Notes: generated by a model not told the origin, from the letters alone. A stretch of 64,000 nucleotides of DNA from Psococerastis gibbosa (GCA_963971405.1 OZ020491.1:15990855-16054854), one strand, 5' to 3'. Counted from the stretch's first letter, positions 1 to 15,300 are shown. Translations and numbers: made by a program.

Positions 1-354
1 CTAAAGTTGTTAAAATACCTCAATAACGTTAGTAAATTATTTAATTTAATTGTAGCAAAATACTGACCTACTTCTTAGTGGGATCCAGATGCCCACAATT
101 CCAACTTGAATTACTTGTCAAGGAGTAAAATGTAACACATTCTGTGCGTGTTATACAAAAAAAATACTCATAACAAGTGTAAATTAGCTAGAAATTAAAT
201 TTCCGATAAAATTTTGATTACGATATACTACGATGCTTTGTTGTTGGGAAAGAACAGTAAACATTTTTGGAGCTCCACTGCTCCAGCCCTCAATAACAGT
301 CGAAAAAGGCCAATGGAAAGGCCCCAAAAAATCAAATGAAAACAACTCAAAAAC
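1..354 (+). promoter_or_regulatory. Upstream region of GCN1 (promoter and 5' UTR)
   Basis: This is the AT-rich stretch before the GCN1 start codon. It must hold the 5' UTR and at least the proximal promoter, but I see no clear TATA box and cannot place the transcription start. The ATG at 355 sits in AAACATGGCGGA, which resembles the YY1/TISU-type start context found at some genes with very short 5' UTRs. That resemblance is suggestive only. Confidence 0.4.
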
Positions 355-3300
355 ATGGCGGATGCAGACGTAAGTTCACGTGTTGTTTATATAGCCGATT
401 GCAATTAATGTCTTATGAAATAGTAATATTAACTTTATTTTCAGCTGGCTAAAGCACTAAAGGACCTTCCGATCCGTATTCAGACTTCTAGCTGGAATGA
501 GCGGCGGGACCTCATCAAAAATGTTGTGGCAATATTGTCGCACCCTAACATCACCGAATCGATCGTCCGTGGTATATGTAAAGTAATTTTACTTACTCTA
601 CCTCGCTACAACGACAAGAGATCACAGCGTTTAGTGTTTGAGCTGATCGAAGGGTTAGCAACTCATCAAACGGAGTTCACATTCAAGCATCTTGTCCCGG
701 CGTTGTATGAATATGCATCAAAGCACAAATTACTGTCAGCCGGGTATGTTTACTTACGAGTAAAGAGTCATATATCTTAAGGCACTATATACCCGGGTAT
801 TATCATGCGCCATTTTTTATCCTATATTTCCTATATGGAGTATTGTAATTATTTGTAAGAAAAGTAAAAGATTGAAAAAAAATGAAAACACGTTCTAGTA
901 TTTTTTTATTAAACACTTCCCTAAGAATTAAAAAACGTTTTACCAATTATTGCTAAAACGTTTTTTAAATAACAATAAATAACAAACGATAAATTTCTAA
1001 TAAGAAATAGGTGAACACCCAATGCTTGGCTTATACACCAGACTTATAATGGATAAAAAATGGCGGATGACAATACCTGTCTAATATAGAGCCCTAATAT
1101 AGCTTATAGCAAATAATATGAAACTATAAGTTTCATTAAGTAATAAATAATAAAAAAGGCCTCATTCCATTGGTATATTAAAAAATATGTCTACGAATTG
1201 GCTAACATTAGGGCAGAAATTTGAGCTCAATTTTTTAAGTTGGATAGTAACGATAGTAACGTCCATTTTGCTCCTGCGCCTTTCATATGCGCAAATTTAA
1301 TTTACGCGCTTACAAGGTTATTAATACAGTGATACTAGGGGGAGATTTCAATGTCCATTTGGAAAATAAAAATGGCGAAAAAGAAGCGTTTTCAAACTTA
1401 ATTTGCAGCCATGGCTTGCACATAGGAAATTTTACACCCACGAGGGGTGAGGCATGTCTAGATACTGTAGTCTCTACAATCCACCCCCGTTCATATAAGG
1501 TCAGGGTCGTTGAACCAGTTGTTGCTGATCACAGCGCTGTAATAATGCAGTTACTTTGGGACAGGCAAAAGCGGGATAGCGTTCCTTGGGCTCCAAACTA
1601 TATCATTCATTCAAGAATGTTCAGCGATACGGCGACTTGCGCCTTTTTGAAATCCCTGTCTTTAGTAAACTGGCGAGGGATGATTGATAACAATAAACCT
1701 CTCGCCACTTTTAAAACCTTTTTTAATACAATCAATAGCAAAATAGACCTATGTTTTCCCACCCGAAAGAGAGCAGGACCACCAAATCCCAGGCACCAGT
1801 CCCCAAAGCCATGGTACACTAGCGAGCTGAGACAACTCAGAAATCGGGTTTTGCTATTAAATGATTTGTAAAAAAGCGCTGCTCCCGAAACAGAGGACAG
1901 GAATTATTTACAAACTAAGAAACAATACAAAACAAATATTCATAAGGCAAAGAAATCCTTCAACATAAACCTTATTGATAGTGCCCAAAACCCTAGTAGA
2001 GCTGCTTGGCAGTTGGTGAACAAAGTAAGGAAAAACACTTCCTGCATCACCTTAACCCATAGCCCGGACGACTTTAACAAATTTTTTGTTAGCTCAGTTG
2101 AAAACTTAATAGGCCAATTACCGAAATCGGGGAGAAACCCTGTTGATGAAGTGCCTACAGGGCCAACCAGCCTCCTAAACTGGAATGAAGTTACACCAAA
2201 AGAGGTAACCAAAATCGTAAAAGGTTTCATAAACTCCACGAGCCCCGACATATATGGCTTGTCTCCCAAGTTACTCAAGTCAGTAATAGGAGAACTCAGC
2301 GAGCCCATGGCTATTGCAATAAATGCATGCCTTAGGGCTGGAATATTTCCGGATGAACTGAAAATGGCAAAAACCATTCCAGTCTTTAAGAAAGGAGATC
2401 CGACTGTATTATCAAACTATCGGCCCATTTCGATAGTGCCTGCCGTAGGTAAAGTGTATGAAACGATAATGAATCGCCAACTAATGGAGTATTTTGAGAG
2501 TAATCATTTATTTAATCCAAACCAACATGGGTTCAGGAAAGGCAAATCAACAACTACTGCCCTCTTTTCCTTAGTCAAAAAGATACTTAAAACTTTTGAA
2601 GATGGCCATTCTTTTTCGCTTACCCTCTGTGACCTTAGTAAAGCATTCGACTGCGTCAGTCACGAAATATTAATACAAAAACTAAAAAAGTACGGGATTA
2701 ATGGCGTGGTATTGAGGACTTCTATATCATACCTAACAAACAGAGTTCAGTGCGTGTCTCTGTTGGGGGCTTTCTCTAAATCCTTGACAGTTAAGTACGG
2801 AGTCCCGCAGGGATCAGTGTTGGGACCGATACTGTTTCTCATCATGATAAACGACTTGGATCTTCCAACTATACTCTTTGCAGATGACACCACTATGTAC
2901 TGTAGAGGCCCCTCCCCTGCCTTGGCACGCTCAATGGCTGATGTCTTGCTCGCTGAAGCCACTCAGTGGTTTCAGGACAACAGGCTGTTGCTGAATAAAG
3001 GCAAGACACAGAGGCTGACGTGTACCCTTCAAAATGGAACCCCTAATACGGAAAGTGTCAAGTTGTTGGGCTTCAATGTGGATCCAAAATTAAACTGGGC
3101 CGATCACTCATCACAGCTTTGCAGTAAGCTATCGAGCGTGGTGTTTCTTTTGCGAAGGCTGAAACACCTTGTATCTGAGCCATACTTAAAAATTGCGTAT
3201 CACTCGCTTTTCCATAGCCAGATATGCTATGGTCAAATTATATGGGGCCACTCTGCTGGTGTGGCAAACATCTTGCTGTTGCAGAAAAAGGCAGGATTGT

Positions 3301-6300
3301 GGCGTCTGGTGGTTGGAGAGACCACTGTAGACCACTGTTTATCAAAATGGGGATCCTGACGGTATACAGCCAGTACATTCGGTCCTACCTGTTATACATG
3401 AAAGCGAATAATGGGTTTTTCCAAAGGAGAAATGTTGTGCACTCCCATGGAACAAGGAACGCTGACCGTCTGGATCTGCCAGTATGCAGACTGAGCAAAT
3501 CACGAGACTCCTTCCCAAACACAGCCATCAGATATTACAATGCACTGCCTAGGGGTCTTGTGGCAATGAAATTCCCGTTGTTTAAAGCAGCTATTGACAG
3601 AAAACTGAAGGAAAGCCCTCTATACAGTTTAAATGAGTACTGGGATTTAGATTGGGGTGATTACAAAACCCCCATCTCTTGACATACTACAGCAGTTAAT
3701 ACCTTCGCTTATAACGATTGCCTTTGGCAATATTGTTTTATTTCAATTGATTGAATCATTAAATGTGTAGGTAGTACTAGTTGTACTTTATATTGAACGC
3801 CGCCTATCCCACCTCGGTGGGTCACAGGTGTAAGAAATAAACAAACAAACAAACAATATTGAATGGCTAGCATGTTGCCCTGGTGGCACAAGAAAGATGT
3901 GCATTTCGTTGCTTCTGGCTCTACTTCTATAGTGGTACATACGACTACAATTTGAGTTATCTTATGCACTAGTTTCAAGAATAATATTCTATTTAATTGT
4001 TTTTTCATGTTAAGTTAAATTAACATTTCCGTTTGTTATGTTTCAGAAGAGGCACTGGAAAGATTGCTTTATGCTCCCTATCATGGCTTTCCATTCTTCT
4101 TCGTTGTGGTGCGGCAAACAAAACGACCAACCCACCAGAGCTGCCCATGTTGGTGGAAACGCAAGCTTTATTAGTGTACTGCGTATGTGCTGGGGCTGAC
4201 AACAAGCAGCTAAACAAGGCTTCGAAAAAGTTACATATCCTTTGGTCAGCTTTTCCTCACTTATGGGATGTCATTATCAGTAAGCTTGGAGCCGAAGAAG
4301 TTGCTGATCATGGCTTGGTGTTTGGCTCGTTGTTCATCAAGTATTTACATAAAAATGAAAAGCTGGGATCATTTCCGAAGCTTAAGGTGAATATAGTGTA
4401 TTAATATTGCATTTACATGCTGGCAAACGACAGAGGTTAGTTATTGTTCCTTTTCTATGACTGCAGAACCAATCTGAATTCTTAAACGTCCTTGGAAGTT
4501 TATTTTGTTTGCGAAATTTAAACTGCCTTTAGTGTTGTTGACTCTATTGAGAGGTTGGCAACCGAAGGGTCTTTATCATTTATTTCAGTTGGTTTAAAGC
4601 TTGACAATTAAAATTAATTTTTAGGCCCAACTGCTTGATACGTTGGTCAAGACGTCAGTGTCTTGTAAGAAGAAGCCGGATACATTTATTTTAATTAGCA
4701 GCCGTGGCCTTCTCGCTCTGGTCAACCATGAAGAGTTTTCAAGTCTTTTATTGCCAGCACTGGAAAAAGCCATGCTGCGTTCGCCTGAAATTGTTCTGCG
4801 AAACGTTGGTGTATTGCTATCAGGTCTGAATTTGGATATGAGCCAGTATGCAAAGTCACTGGGGAAACATCTTGTCAGTAAGTACCACCATTTTGTTAGC
4901 ACTAAATAATATTCTGAGCACCAGCGTGTCCAGTATCTCTAATTTTCCAACTGGCCATCTTCTTGCCACATAAAAGTTCGTTAAGTGATAGAAAGTTGAC
5001 CGTTTAAAGTTCCCAAAGCAAAGGAGAGGACATTAAAAATCTGAAGGTAGCCCAGAACTTTGAAACTCCATAGACTATGAGTCATTTTTCATGAAAGTTG
5101 AGATTTCTACCCCCTGAACCAAACTATGAACCTGTTGTGTATTGTTTACATTAATTACGACTACAATATAAATGAATTTAAGGAAAATCGTTGGAGGCGT
5201 GTTTGAGAAAACATTTTTTTCGTAGTTTTTTTTTTTTAGTTTTAGGAAGGTAAACCCCCCAAAATTGGGTTAGCCCAATATAAATATAAAATGGTCCCGA
5301 GATTTTATTTTTGTAAACCCGCATCCATCGAGTAGTTTGCCCACAATTCTAAGGAACAGACAGGCAGACTGACAGACATTTCGTAAAAAACACTTTGGTC
5401 CCTGGGACCTCAATACGTGTAAATCTCGAAATCGAAAATTTCACAAAGCTTTTCTTATGCTTCATATAAATAGGAAAGCAATAATAATACACTATTATCA
5501 TTAACCTTTACCATTAGACCGCTGTACATTATAAATAGATAGATAGATCGATAGAAAACCGTGTCTTTCTCAACAAAATATAGGTGGACATAAAATTACA
5601 AGCTGTGCCCCCTCAAGCCGAAGCGTGGGAGGTTGGTACATCAAACCTAATATAAGTAAATATTAATTAATTCTATGTAACATGGAAAAACAAGAAAAAG
5701 CGGGCTATTGTCCTTGCTAAGCAATACAATGGCAAAGTATAGGTTACGCTTACAAGTTTCTTATAAATTTTTTAAAATGTACACATACAAAAATCACTAT
5801 TTAATCCTAATGGTTAAATTTCATTTGGGATTTGGGTGGAGGGTTTTCAATAAATTAATTATTTTAGCTAATTTACACGCAAAGGAAGATCTGGTGCGTG
5901 ATGAAGCGGTGGAAGCCTGTCGACAATTGGCGCTCCAGTGCTCGGATCCGCTAGCTTTGCAAGCTCTTCTCGACCACACCTTTGCTGTGCTACAGGGATC
6001 CGAGGGGAAACTAACTGTGGCTACTCACAAAATGAGCGTCCTGCAAGTAAGTATATTACTTACTATATTAGGGGTCTTCACAGTGTTCGTGTTATCGAGT
6101 TATTCCTAGTTAAGTGAGTTATATCAAGTTAAGTTAACACACCGATAACCAGCGTGCTATTCTAAACCCACTTCCAAGTTGGTTAACGTGCTATTTAGCT
6201 TGCGCTGCGATCGATAGCTCAGATTTGACCGCCGCCATCTTTGTTTTTGTTGATTGATTTGAAACACGCGTTTAAAATTTTGTAGTATTTAAATTTATTT

Positions 6301-9300
6301 GCATTATCTATTATCACAAGCAATTACCGTAAATACTTCAAATTATAATAACCAAAATGAACCAAAAATATAAACAAATGTGGCACTAGAATAGAGTTCT
6401 GCCACTTTCTTTAAACCCGTGCCACGAACTTCCGACTACTGCCACGTTGTTTAGTCTTTTCTATTTTCAATATAGCATGATAACTCACTCCCGAGGTCCA
6501 TTCACGATTGTGTGTTAACTTTGATAGCACATCTAACTCGATAACACCAACACCGTGAAGACCCCTATTATTGCATATTGCACTGGAAACGAAAATTTAA
6601 TGGAGCATGGGACATGACGAACCGACGTTTTTAATCATCCACGCACAAGTTATCTGTTATGGCATTGCGATAACGATTAAAATAACTTGAATTTTTTTGA
6701 AATCCCTATTGCATTAGTAGATTTATTTTAACCCATTAATTTTTTAACGTTATTTAGTAGGGGAAGGGATGGTTAAAAGGCGTGGGATTGGACCATGACG
6801 TCATTTTCATTTTACCCATGTCTGTTGGCGTTTTGTGGTCCACAGCTAAAAACACACGCTTTTATATATTTACAATTATTTTTCATGCAAAAACCATACT
6901 GTATTATTATTGTTAAGCTATAAGCTTCCCTATCTGACGTAATTTATATTTTATTGTTAGAACTGTCAAGTAGCTGATTAATAATATTATTAAACAAACA
7001 AGCTGAGTTACAATATTCCTCATTTGTGCGGCGGGAAATGACAAGAAGCTATCCTACTCTGAATCTCTGATATATTTGATATTTAATTATAGCAAAAAAC
7101 ACTACAGAAACTATCAGAAGCTGTTATGGGTATTGATTGTAGTTGTTAATTTTTCTAATGGACTTTCAAGCCCTATTTCCATATGTAAAGTATATGGTAG
7201 CTATTGTCCATAGTTTGTGAGCATCTCATTGCTTAAAACCCTAGGGCCTTGAGTCTAGACCAACAAGAACGCTAGGGGGCTCACGAATATCGGTTAGGCT
7301 ATTAAAATCATGCAAAAACTTGTGTTCATACCTAAATTAAAACAAATCTAACCTGTTGCCAAGGGCCGTAAGGTAAAATAAAATTATCTTTTCACGATGT
7401 TTTCAAGAACAAAACACACCCATTCTTATATTCTGCTAGTAAAGCAGATTCTAGCGATGTCGTCTTGGTAGCCGTACCATTCAGAAAACTTAAGTACTTG
7501 CGGGAAAACATGAATGCATTGAAATCGCTGTTTTGTTTTGACGTTGAAATCATTGGGTTCGGACTTAACTTTATTTTGTTTTTAGGGTGCAGGATATATG
7601 AGTGAAAATGGCGTGACGGGAAGCAGTATACAGGGCCTGGCCGTTGGAGTGATCTCGCACTTGCTGACTGTGCTCGAGTCAGAGGGGCATGAGAAAACTC
7701 TGGTCCAGGCCCTGGAGATGTTGGCGCGGTGGGCGGCTAGACTCCAACAGGTCCCCGACAAACTCATAGATTGGTTTCACAAGGGCATGGGTACGTAGCC
7801 TTTCTAAACACTGTTATTAGACTGAGTTTATTACTTCCTGCAGCCGTAGCACGAATAGAATAGGTGATACTAACCCGTAGATTGAATCTTACTTTCTCCT
7901 GCTTGTCTAAGTGAACAATCTGGACACTATGCTTCCTGCTGCTGCTATGTTCAATGTCTCAATAACCGTGTACATGATAGAGACTGCCATAGAACCTGCC
8001 AGAATAAGTAAAACACTTGCAGGTCAGGCTACGCTGCAGGGATGAATGATAACTATGGTTTCACCAACTCAATCTGCTAGTTATCTGTCGTCATTCCAAC
8101 TAAATACCAATGTTCTTGGAGTTAAGTTAAGTCGTATTTAGGCTGTTTCTTTTAAGTTAGTTTACTATCGGCTCAGTTTTATGTGTATTTTTTTTTTTTG
8201 CAGGACTGAAAACATCAACCAGCGCCGTCCGCACCGCTTACATTGAGTGCATGGCTCGATGTTTCTATGGCAGCACTGCCAGCCAAGGCGCCACCATCGT
8301 GCGTTTACTAGTCGGCGCGCTAGATCGTGGGGGCGGTGCAGGAGGTAGCCCCGCCCAAGTGGAGGCTCTCAGCGCTGCCTGTCTTTTGCTTCGTCTGGTC
8401 CCCAACGATCCTAGCTCCATCTCCTTGCGAGCTTCCATTTTGGACCAGGAAAAGCAACAGTTTTTATCTGAAAAATTTCTTTATTCTGCTACAGATGACG
8501 GTATGATATTGTATCTGAACACAGGACTCATAAAAATTTATGTTTTTTATTTCATTTTGCGTCATTTAGTTGTTTTTAACATTTGGTAGGTCTACATTCA
8601 ATGGCGTGGGTTCATTCGTCCCATTAGCTATTCAACAACCCTCCCACAAACTCCTGCTGAGTTCCATAAGTTCCAAACATGCGTATTCTTGGCTCTTGTC
8701 AATCCCAGGTATTATGTTAACGGTCACTAAGCCTACAGATCATAGCTATGGTATACATGATTCAAATCGTTCTCCTGCCATTTCGTTAGATACATGATTT
8801 GAATATGATGTAATGTGTTTACAGAAGCTGTGACAATGACTCGTAAAAATATGTGTCTGTCGTGTCTCATTTTAGAGCTGGTTATTTATTTTGATAGTTT
8901 TATTTTCTAGATCTGCAGCGTTACCTGCCCGACTAGCTTTTAACTATCTTATCTCGTTTTACAGTTTTGCTACGAGCTCTCATTCTATGTGAGAGAATTA
9001 TTATGGATCAACCGGATCAGCCAATTGACAAATTGGGACCAGTTCTGCGAGCTTTACTCTATTGTATAACGTATGGTCCTTCCAATGTACGAGCTCAAAC
9101 TCGAATTCTTATCAAGAAATTGGTTTCAATGCTGGGAGGTACTGCTCTGGCTATTGCTCTGATTCAAGAGTTTTCTAACGTTGTCAACAATGGTAAGAAC
9201 AACTTCTTTGATTAAGCAATGTGACTGTTAAAGCTGAAGAATGTGTCCTTCCAATAAAAGAACCGGTACGAGCGTACATACTTCCCTAAGGCGCCCATTC

Positions 9301-12300
9301 CATCGACCGGCTAGGGCTATTTACAAAAACGGTGACGTGGTAGCAGACATTCAAGACTTAGGTGGCGTTTCCACCGACCTCGCATTGCAGAATGCAAATG
9401 ACATAGACGGAAATTAAAATTTTTCTTTTTATAGAAATCTATTAAAATGTTTGTACTTAACATATCCCATGACGCCATTTTTTAGTTTTAGTTTGTTTGT
9501 GATTTTACTGTATGATCATTGATCAATTTTAACTATGGCATAGAGGAAAATAAACATTTCCGTCAATTCTGCAATGCGAGGTCGGTGGAAACCCCGCCTT
9601 AGTCTTGAAAGTCTGCTACCACGTCACTGTTTTTGTAAATAGCCCTAGCCGGTCGGTGGAATGGGCGCCTTATTATCAATTTGTTGAGGTATTGTCATAT
9701 AGTTCCATGGTTAAATATTGGCTGCCTATAGATTTTCCCTAACCCAAAGCACTAGGTTGATCGATGGGACAATAGCATATAATTATATAGAATAGCAATA
9801 ATATAATAATAAATCGTATGGTATACTTGTCTTCAAAAAATATTTTTTTCCTCAAAACCTTACATTGCATGTGAAAGCATCCTATTCGATTTTGTTACTC
9901 TATTTAGCACCAAAGCATACTGGAAGTAAGAAAGCATCCATTGAGAGGTTTATCCGAAAAATTATTTTTTGTAATTTTTTCATGAAAATTTAGCCTTTTT
10001 ATTTTTTTTATATCCTGAACTTATCTATCAAGGAGGATGCTGCCTAGTGCATCTTGTTTAGATTAATAAGTACTGCAATATACTGTATTTTTGATAGTTT
10101 GGTTCTGGAGGTAAAAAATGAAAACGTCAATTTTGAATAATTTTTCAGCGGAAAATTTCTATCAATGCTTTCTTACTCCAGGTATGCTTTAGGGGTTAAA
10201 TTGAGTAACATAGCTGAACAGGTTGCTTTCCCCAACAAAGATTTGGTTTTGAACAAAATATTATGTTTTGAAGAAATTATGGGTAATTCATGCCCCAATA
10301 AATAGCGTACCATACCCTGCCACTATTACTGTGGTGTACGATTGAATGATTTTTGCGTTATCCATGGGGGACCTATATCTACTTTCTATATCCTCATAAG
10401 TGACAATGTTCGTTCCTTGCGCCGAAATGCTCTACTCTCAGGCGCTCTAAAAGATCTGAAGATCTAAAGATACATTCCCAATATTGCAGGAGAATGTTAT
10501 TTTTGACCGACTAAAATTGTAGAGATTAGCATCAGGGGAATTCCTCACAACTAGTTGAACGACATTCTAATTGGTGCAGCTTTGTTACCAGATGTTATCT
10601 CTACGGTCGCAGCGATTCTAATATTCGATTAATGTTTTCTAGATTTACATGTTTGGAATTTTCGATGCGGAGTGTTAATTTGAAGCCATATTTTTTTTTT
10701 GTATCGTTACAGTTGTGGGTACCAATGAGAAAGACCCACCCAGCCACGTTTTAGTTCACGCTTTGGTCTGCTTATGCAGCGGTACCAATCTTTCAGAAGA
10801 TGACTCGCAGCAAATAGCATTGGCAGCTTTCGTACCCGCCCACCATCCTTTGCTGAGTATGTATTTTGTTTATACATTTGTTCAAATTATGACTGGGAGG
10901 TGACTGAATCAACTGAGAGCTGGCTATTTCGACTGCACCTCTCTCAGTACCCATGCAGCATAATTATAGTTTAAGTTAGGGATTCCCGCGATTCCTGCGC
11001 TTGCGGCCTATTTGGACACTCCCTGATGGACACAGAACACCACGCGATTGACCTCACACCAACCAATGAAGACGAGTTCCACGTCACAGCACGTCGCTAC
11101 TGGTCATGGCCGATATGCCTAGGGTGGGCGTTGGCTAGTAAGTAAGCAAGTATAATTATAGTTTTACCTCAAAAAGGTTTAATTGGAAGAAGTCGTCATT
11201 TAATGCTACATTAACATAACATGAACATGTGTGCAAATAATTTCCTATACATTTAGCATCAATCTAATGTTAAATGTATATCAACAAACTGCAGCACTAC
11301 TGCTGAAAGGAAAAACGGTCATCAATGCAGAAATAGAAAACGTAAAACAATTGACTCAATGTTAGAACAGCTTGCCTTTATTTTCCAGCCATTACCTACA
11401 AGATCCTCTGGCTAAAGCTAGTTCGTATGCTCTCGGTTGAACCGCGGCAATTGCTGAAGCAGCACCAGCAAAAACTCTTCAACATTGTGCTAGAGGAGAA
11501 AGACCCTGAGCCCACTCTCGAGGCAGCACTGACTACTTTAGTCAGTGTTGATCCTGATGTTGTTGTGACCAAAGTGATAGATACGGCCTTGTCACGTTTG
11601 AAGGATTCGGCCCGCGTGCGCGTTACTACAGACGAGTACTTCACGTTTTTGAATCCAGAGGATGAAGTGTACGATAAATCTGTTCTTCCGGGGTAAGTTT
11701 CAATGAGAATAGGGCTATATTCATAATCGTAGGACATGTAGAGTAGTGGTACGGGTTCTGACTTTCACCCGAAGGGTTGTTGGTTCGAGTCACACACTTG
11801 CTACATTTTCTGGCCTTGCTTCAGAGGGCATGTATAGCAGGCGGTCCCGGCGCCTTCCTAGTTGAGTATAAGGGAGAAGTTTATAGCTGTAACTCCGCTA
11901 GGTTGACTTAGTAATAGATTGGAAAGTCATTATTGCTTTTCTATGTATACGTTATTAGTATAACGGAAGCTTTGTGATGGTTGAAATTTTCGATTTCGAG
12001 ATTTCAATGGATTTACACGTTTTGAGGTCCCAGGAATTCAAAACAGTGGTGTTTAAGAAATGTCTGTCTGTTCGTCGATTTGCGGGCTAACTACTCGGTG
12101 GATTTGGATGAAATTTGATAGATGTAGGTTCACAAAAATGATACCTCTGGTCCATTTTTTTATTATTATTTTGAGCTAACAATGTACTGGCAGGTATGAA
12201 GTGAGGAAAATTGTTGAAGTGAAGAGCTTTGATATGATTTCATTATTATTATATATGATTTAAGAAAATTGAATTAAAATTAAAACCTATATTTTTATTT

Positions 12301-15300
12301 ATTAAGCATGAAATATAATATTAAGTAATGAGACGCACGCTTTTATGATTATTAGATTATTATATTCATAACAACAGCAATTACAATTTAATACTAATAA
12401 TACTAATTTGATGGAGCAGGATTTGTCCAATTTGATATCCCAACTCGGATATGATGAATTTTCAGGAGAGATAATGAACCATCAACAGCCAACATGAAAA
12501 GGGAGAGTAAACTGTATTCATTCAAAGAGCAGCAAGAGGAGTTGCAACTTCGCCGTGAGCTTCAGGAGAAGAGGAGAAAAGAGGGGAAGTTAAAGGAGCC
12601 GGAACTAACGCCAAAACAGAAGGAGCAAATCAGGATTCAGCTGGAGAAGGAGAGCGTCATCAGGGGGAGGCTGCGTGAACTAAGCCGCAAGGTAAACTTA
12701 CAGTGGCAAATTATCTTTAGTGGTATCTTTAAAGTACATTTATCCTTTACGTCCATAAATCACGGGGGGGGGGGGGGGGGGAGTTAGGCAAAAATCACGA
12801 AATATCACAAGAGGGGGGGGGGTATAATAAGATATCACGTGTATTTATTTTTTCGTCAAACGCGTGATTTCTAAACCGAAAAGCGGTGTGTAGTGTGACC
12901 TTGACTCGCCGTTTCTAGGCAACGAATGAAGTCCTCGCGCGTCGTGACGAATGCCGGGCTTAGATTATACTTTATACCTGTATTTAAAAATAATATTATA
13001 AAAATTTTAAGTTTCTTTGTAGATACTAAAAATACACGTGAATTTTGGTGGGGGGGGGGGGGGGTTGTATTAAACCTCACCACGTATCACCTAATAAACA
13101 ATGACCTTATTTACAACGGACCCATCCAAAATCAGTCAGGGTGTCGTTTTACTCTGTTTAGCTTATGTACAGCTCCTTATGCATTCGAGTATAGTAGTAC
13201 AATAGTATATCTACAGCATCCGATTTATTTTTTACTTTAGGTGCAGAGCAGTGTGTCTATAGTTCAGGCGGCGGCTAAGGGCGACTCCGAAACTGTGTCT
13301 CGCCACTACAAGGATTTGCTGCCTGTAATAGAAGCAAATCTACACTCCCCTGTCGCCGCACCTCATGTCACTCCGCTTTTCCTACAGCTCAGTGAAAGTC
13401 TTCTTCCTCCTCTTGTAACTCGTGTCACTCTACGTATTCTTAAGCCCCAGTGTGATTTGGATCCTTCTTGGGAGGTATGTTTACTATTAGTATATGGGTA
13501 CCTCTATTCATTGGCGTTCTAATTACCCTGCGAATTGTTTCGCTTTGTGGATTACTATGTTTTCCTACGGTTTTCATTATAATTTGAACTGCCTCGGTGA
13601 ATTGTATTGTAAACGGATGGAGCCCTTTATGAATGCTTCTTGTTATTTGATTAATTTTAAAATGATTTTGTTGAATGAATGCGTTTGGTGCACTTCTTTC
13701 AAAGGTTACATATAACAATTTTGCACTAGTGAGTGGCTCCGAAACGTCATGGTACAAAAGCCACTTGAGTACTACAATATTTTCATGAAGCGTGCGGGAA
13801 GTAATAACTTATTTAATAATTCTATGTTCTGTTACCGTATACGTTGGTGAGCATACAGGGATTTTTAAAATGTGAGGGTACTTGGTTAAGTTGGCTCAGG
13901 CATGTTACAATGTGTCATGTATCAATTTTTTTTAATGCAGTATTCTGTGGTAAATAATACAGTCATTAACCTGACTTAGCCAGCAATGAAAAATATGAGA
14001 AGTGGTGGTTTCCAAAGTCAATTTTTTTTTTTTTTAGAATCATAGCTGTATACTGCAGTTATAAACGTGAAAAAGTCATTAAAACTTCAAAATAATTAGT
14101 ACTGTAACTTATCATTATCATTTCTCCTTATTAACATTTAGGCTGAGCCTTTGCCAAACGCTGTGTTGCGCACACTCGAGACGTTGACGCTGATCTGCTC
14201 GGCTGGGCCTCTCCCTGGGCCCAGCTTCTGCTATTGCTTCCCCTTCCTTCGCACGTCCGTTCTCGAGCGATTGAGCGACCAAGTTTACACAGCGACCGTC
14301 TTGCAGGTCATTCTAATCCATGCCAAGGTTCGCGCCGAAGATGATCAGGATTTGCACCATCCTAAGCTGTTTCCTCGTCAACAAATGCTGGTTCTTTTGA
14401 TTGATATTATTGGTAAGTGAAGTTGTTCACGTTTGGTTTGTTGCCAAAGAGCTATTGTATTTATTTGTAATGATTAATTTAGTGTCTTTCTATATACACT
14501 CTTCAAGAATCATTATACCTGATTTGTATGCTACCCCTAATTTTTATATGTAATTACTAAATGGATTTTTTTAAAAACAGAAACCTCAATTTAAGGCTGA
14601 GTGTTCAAAATGTTTTGTAAACAAGAAATTTTGCTGATTTTATGACGAAACTAATTTATTGCTCGTTCCACAGATACAAAGATAACAAAGTGAACAGATA
14701 CAAAACTTATACAAACTACAAGTTATCGCAGGATGTTTATATTTTCTGAACTGAAATATTTATAAACCTTTATTATAACGAAAAACTTTATAAACCCTTT
14801 ATAAACCTTAGGAAAATGGGACAAAGGGCCTTAAACCCATTTTGTAGAACCGTTGTCATTCTGTAGGGGAAATAAACAGCTTTCACAGAAAACTCGTATT
14901 TTTTACGATTTTTTCATCGGTTCCCTTTTATATCTTTGTGGCTGTGGAACGAGCAATTAATTAATTTCGTCCAAAAATTACAATAATTTCTTGTTTACAA
15001 AACATTTTGAACATTCTAGCCCAGGGTAGATAATTTATTTTAAGACAATAAATTATACAATAGTAAAATGAAACCCATTGGAAATGGATGATGTGACTGA
15101 CATTAAAGGAAAAATAAATTACGGGCGATCCGAGTTCGGGAGGCAGGTAGGGGTGGTTTTTAAGGGTGTAATACGGTACATCTTCATTTCCGGCAAAACT
15201 ACAAGTTCTATGGAAAAACGTCAAATAGCAAAAAGGTAGATAATAAGAAGATGTACAACTTTAGTAATTACACTTTCTTCACATAACCTCAAATTTCATG

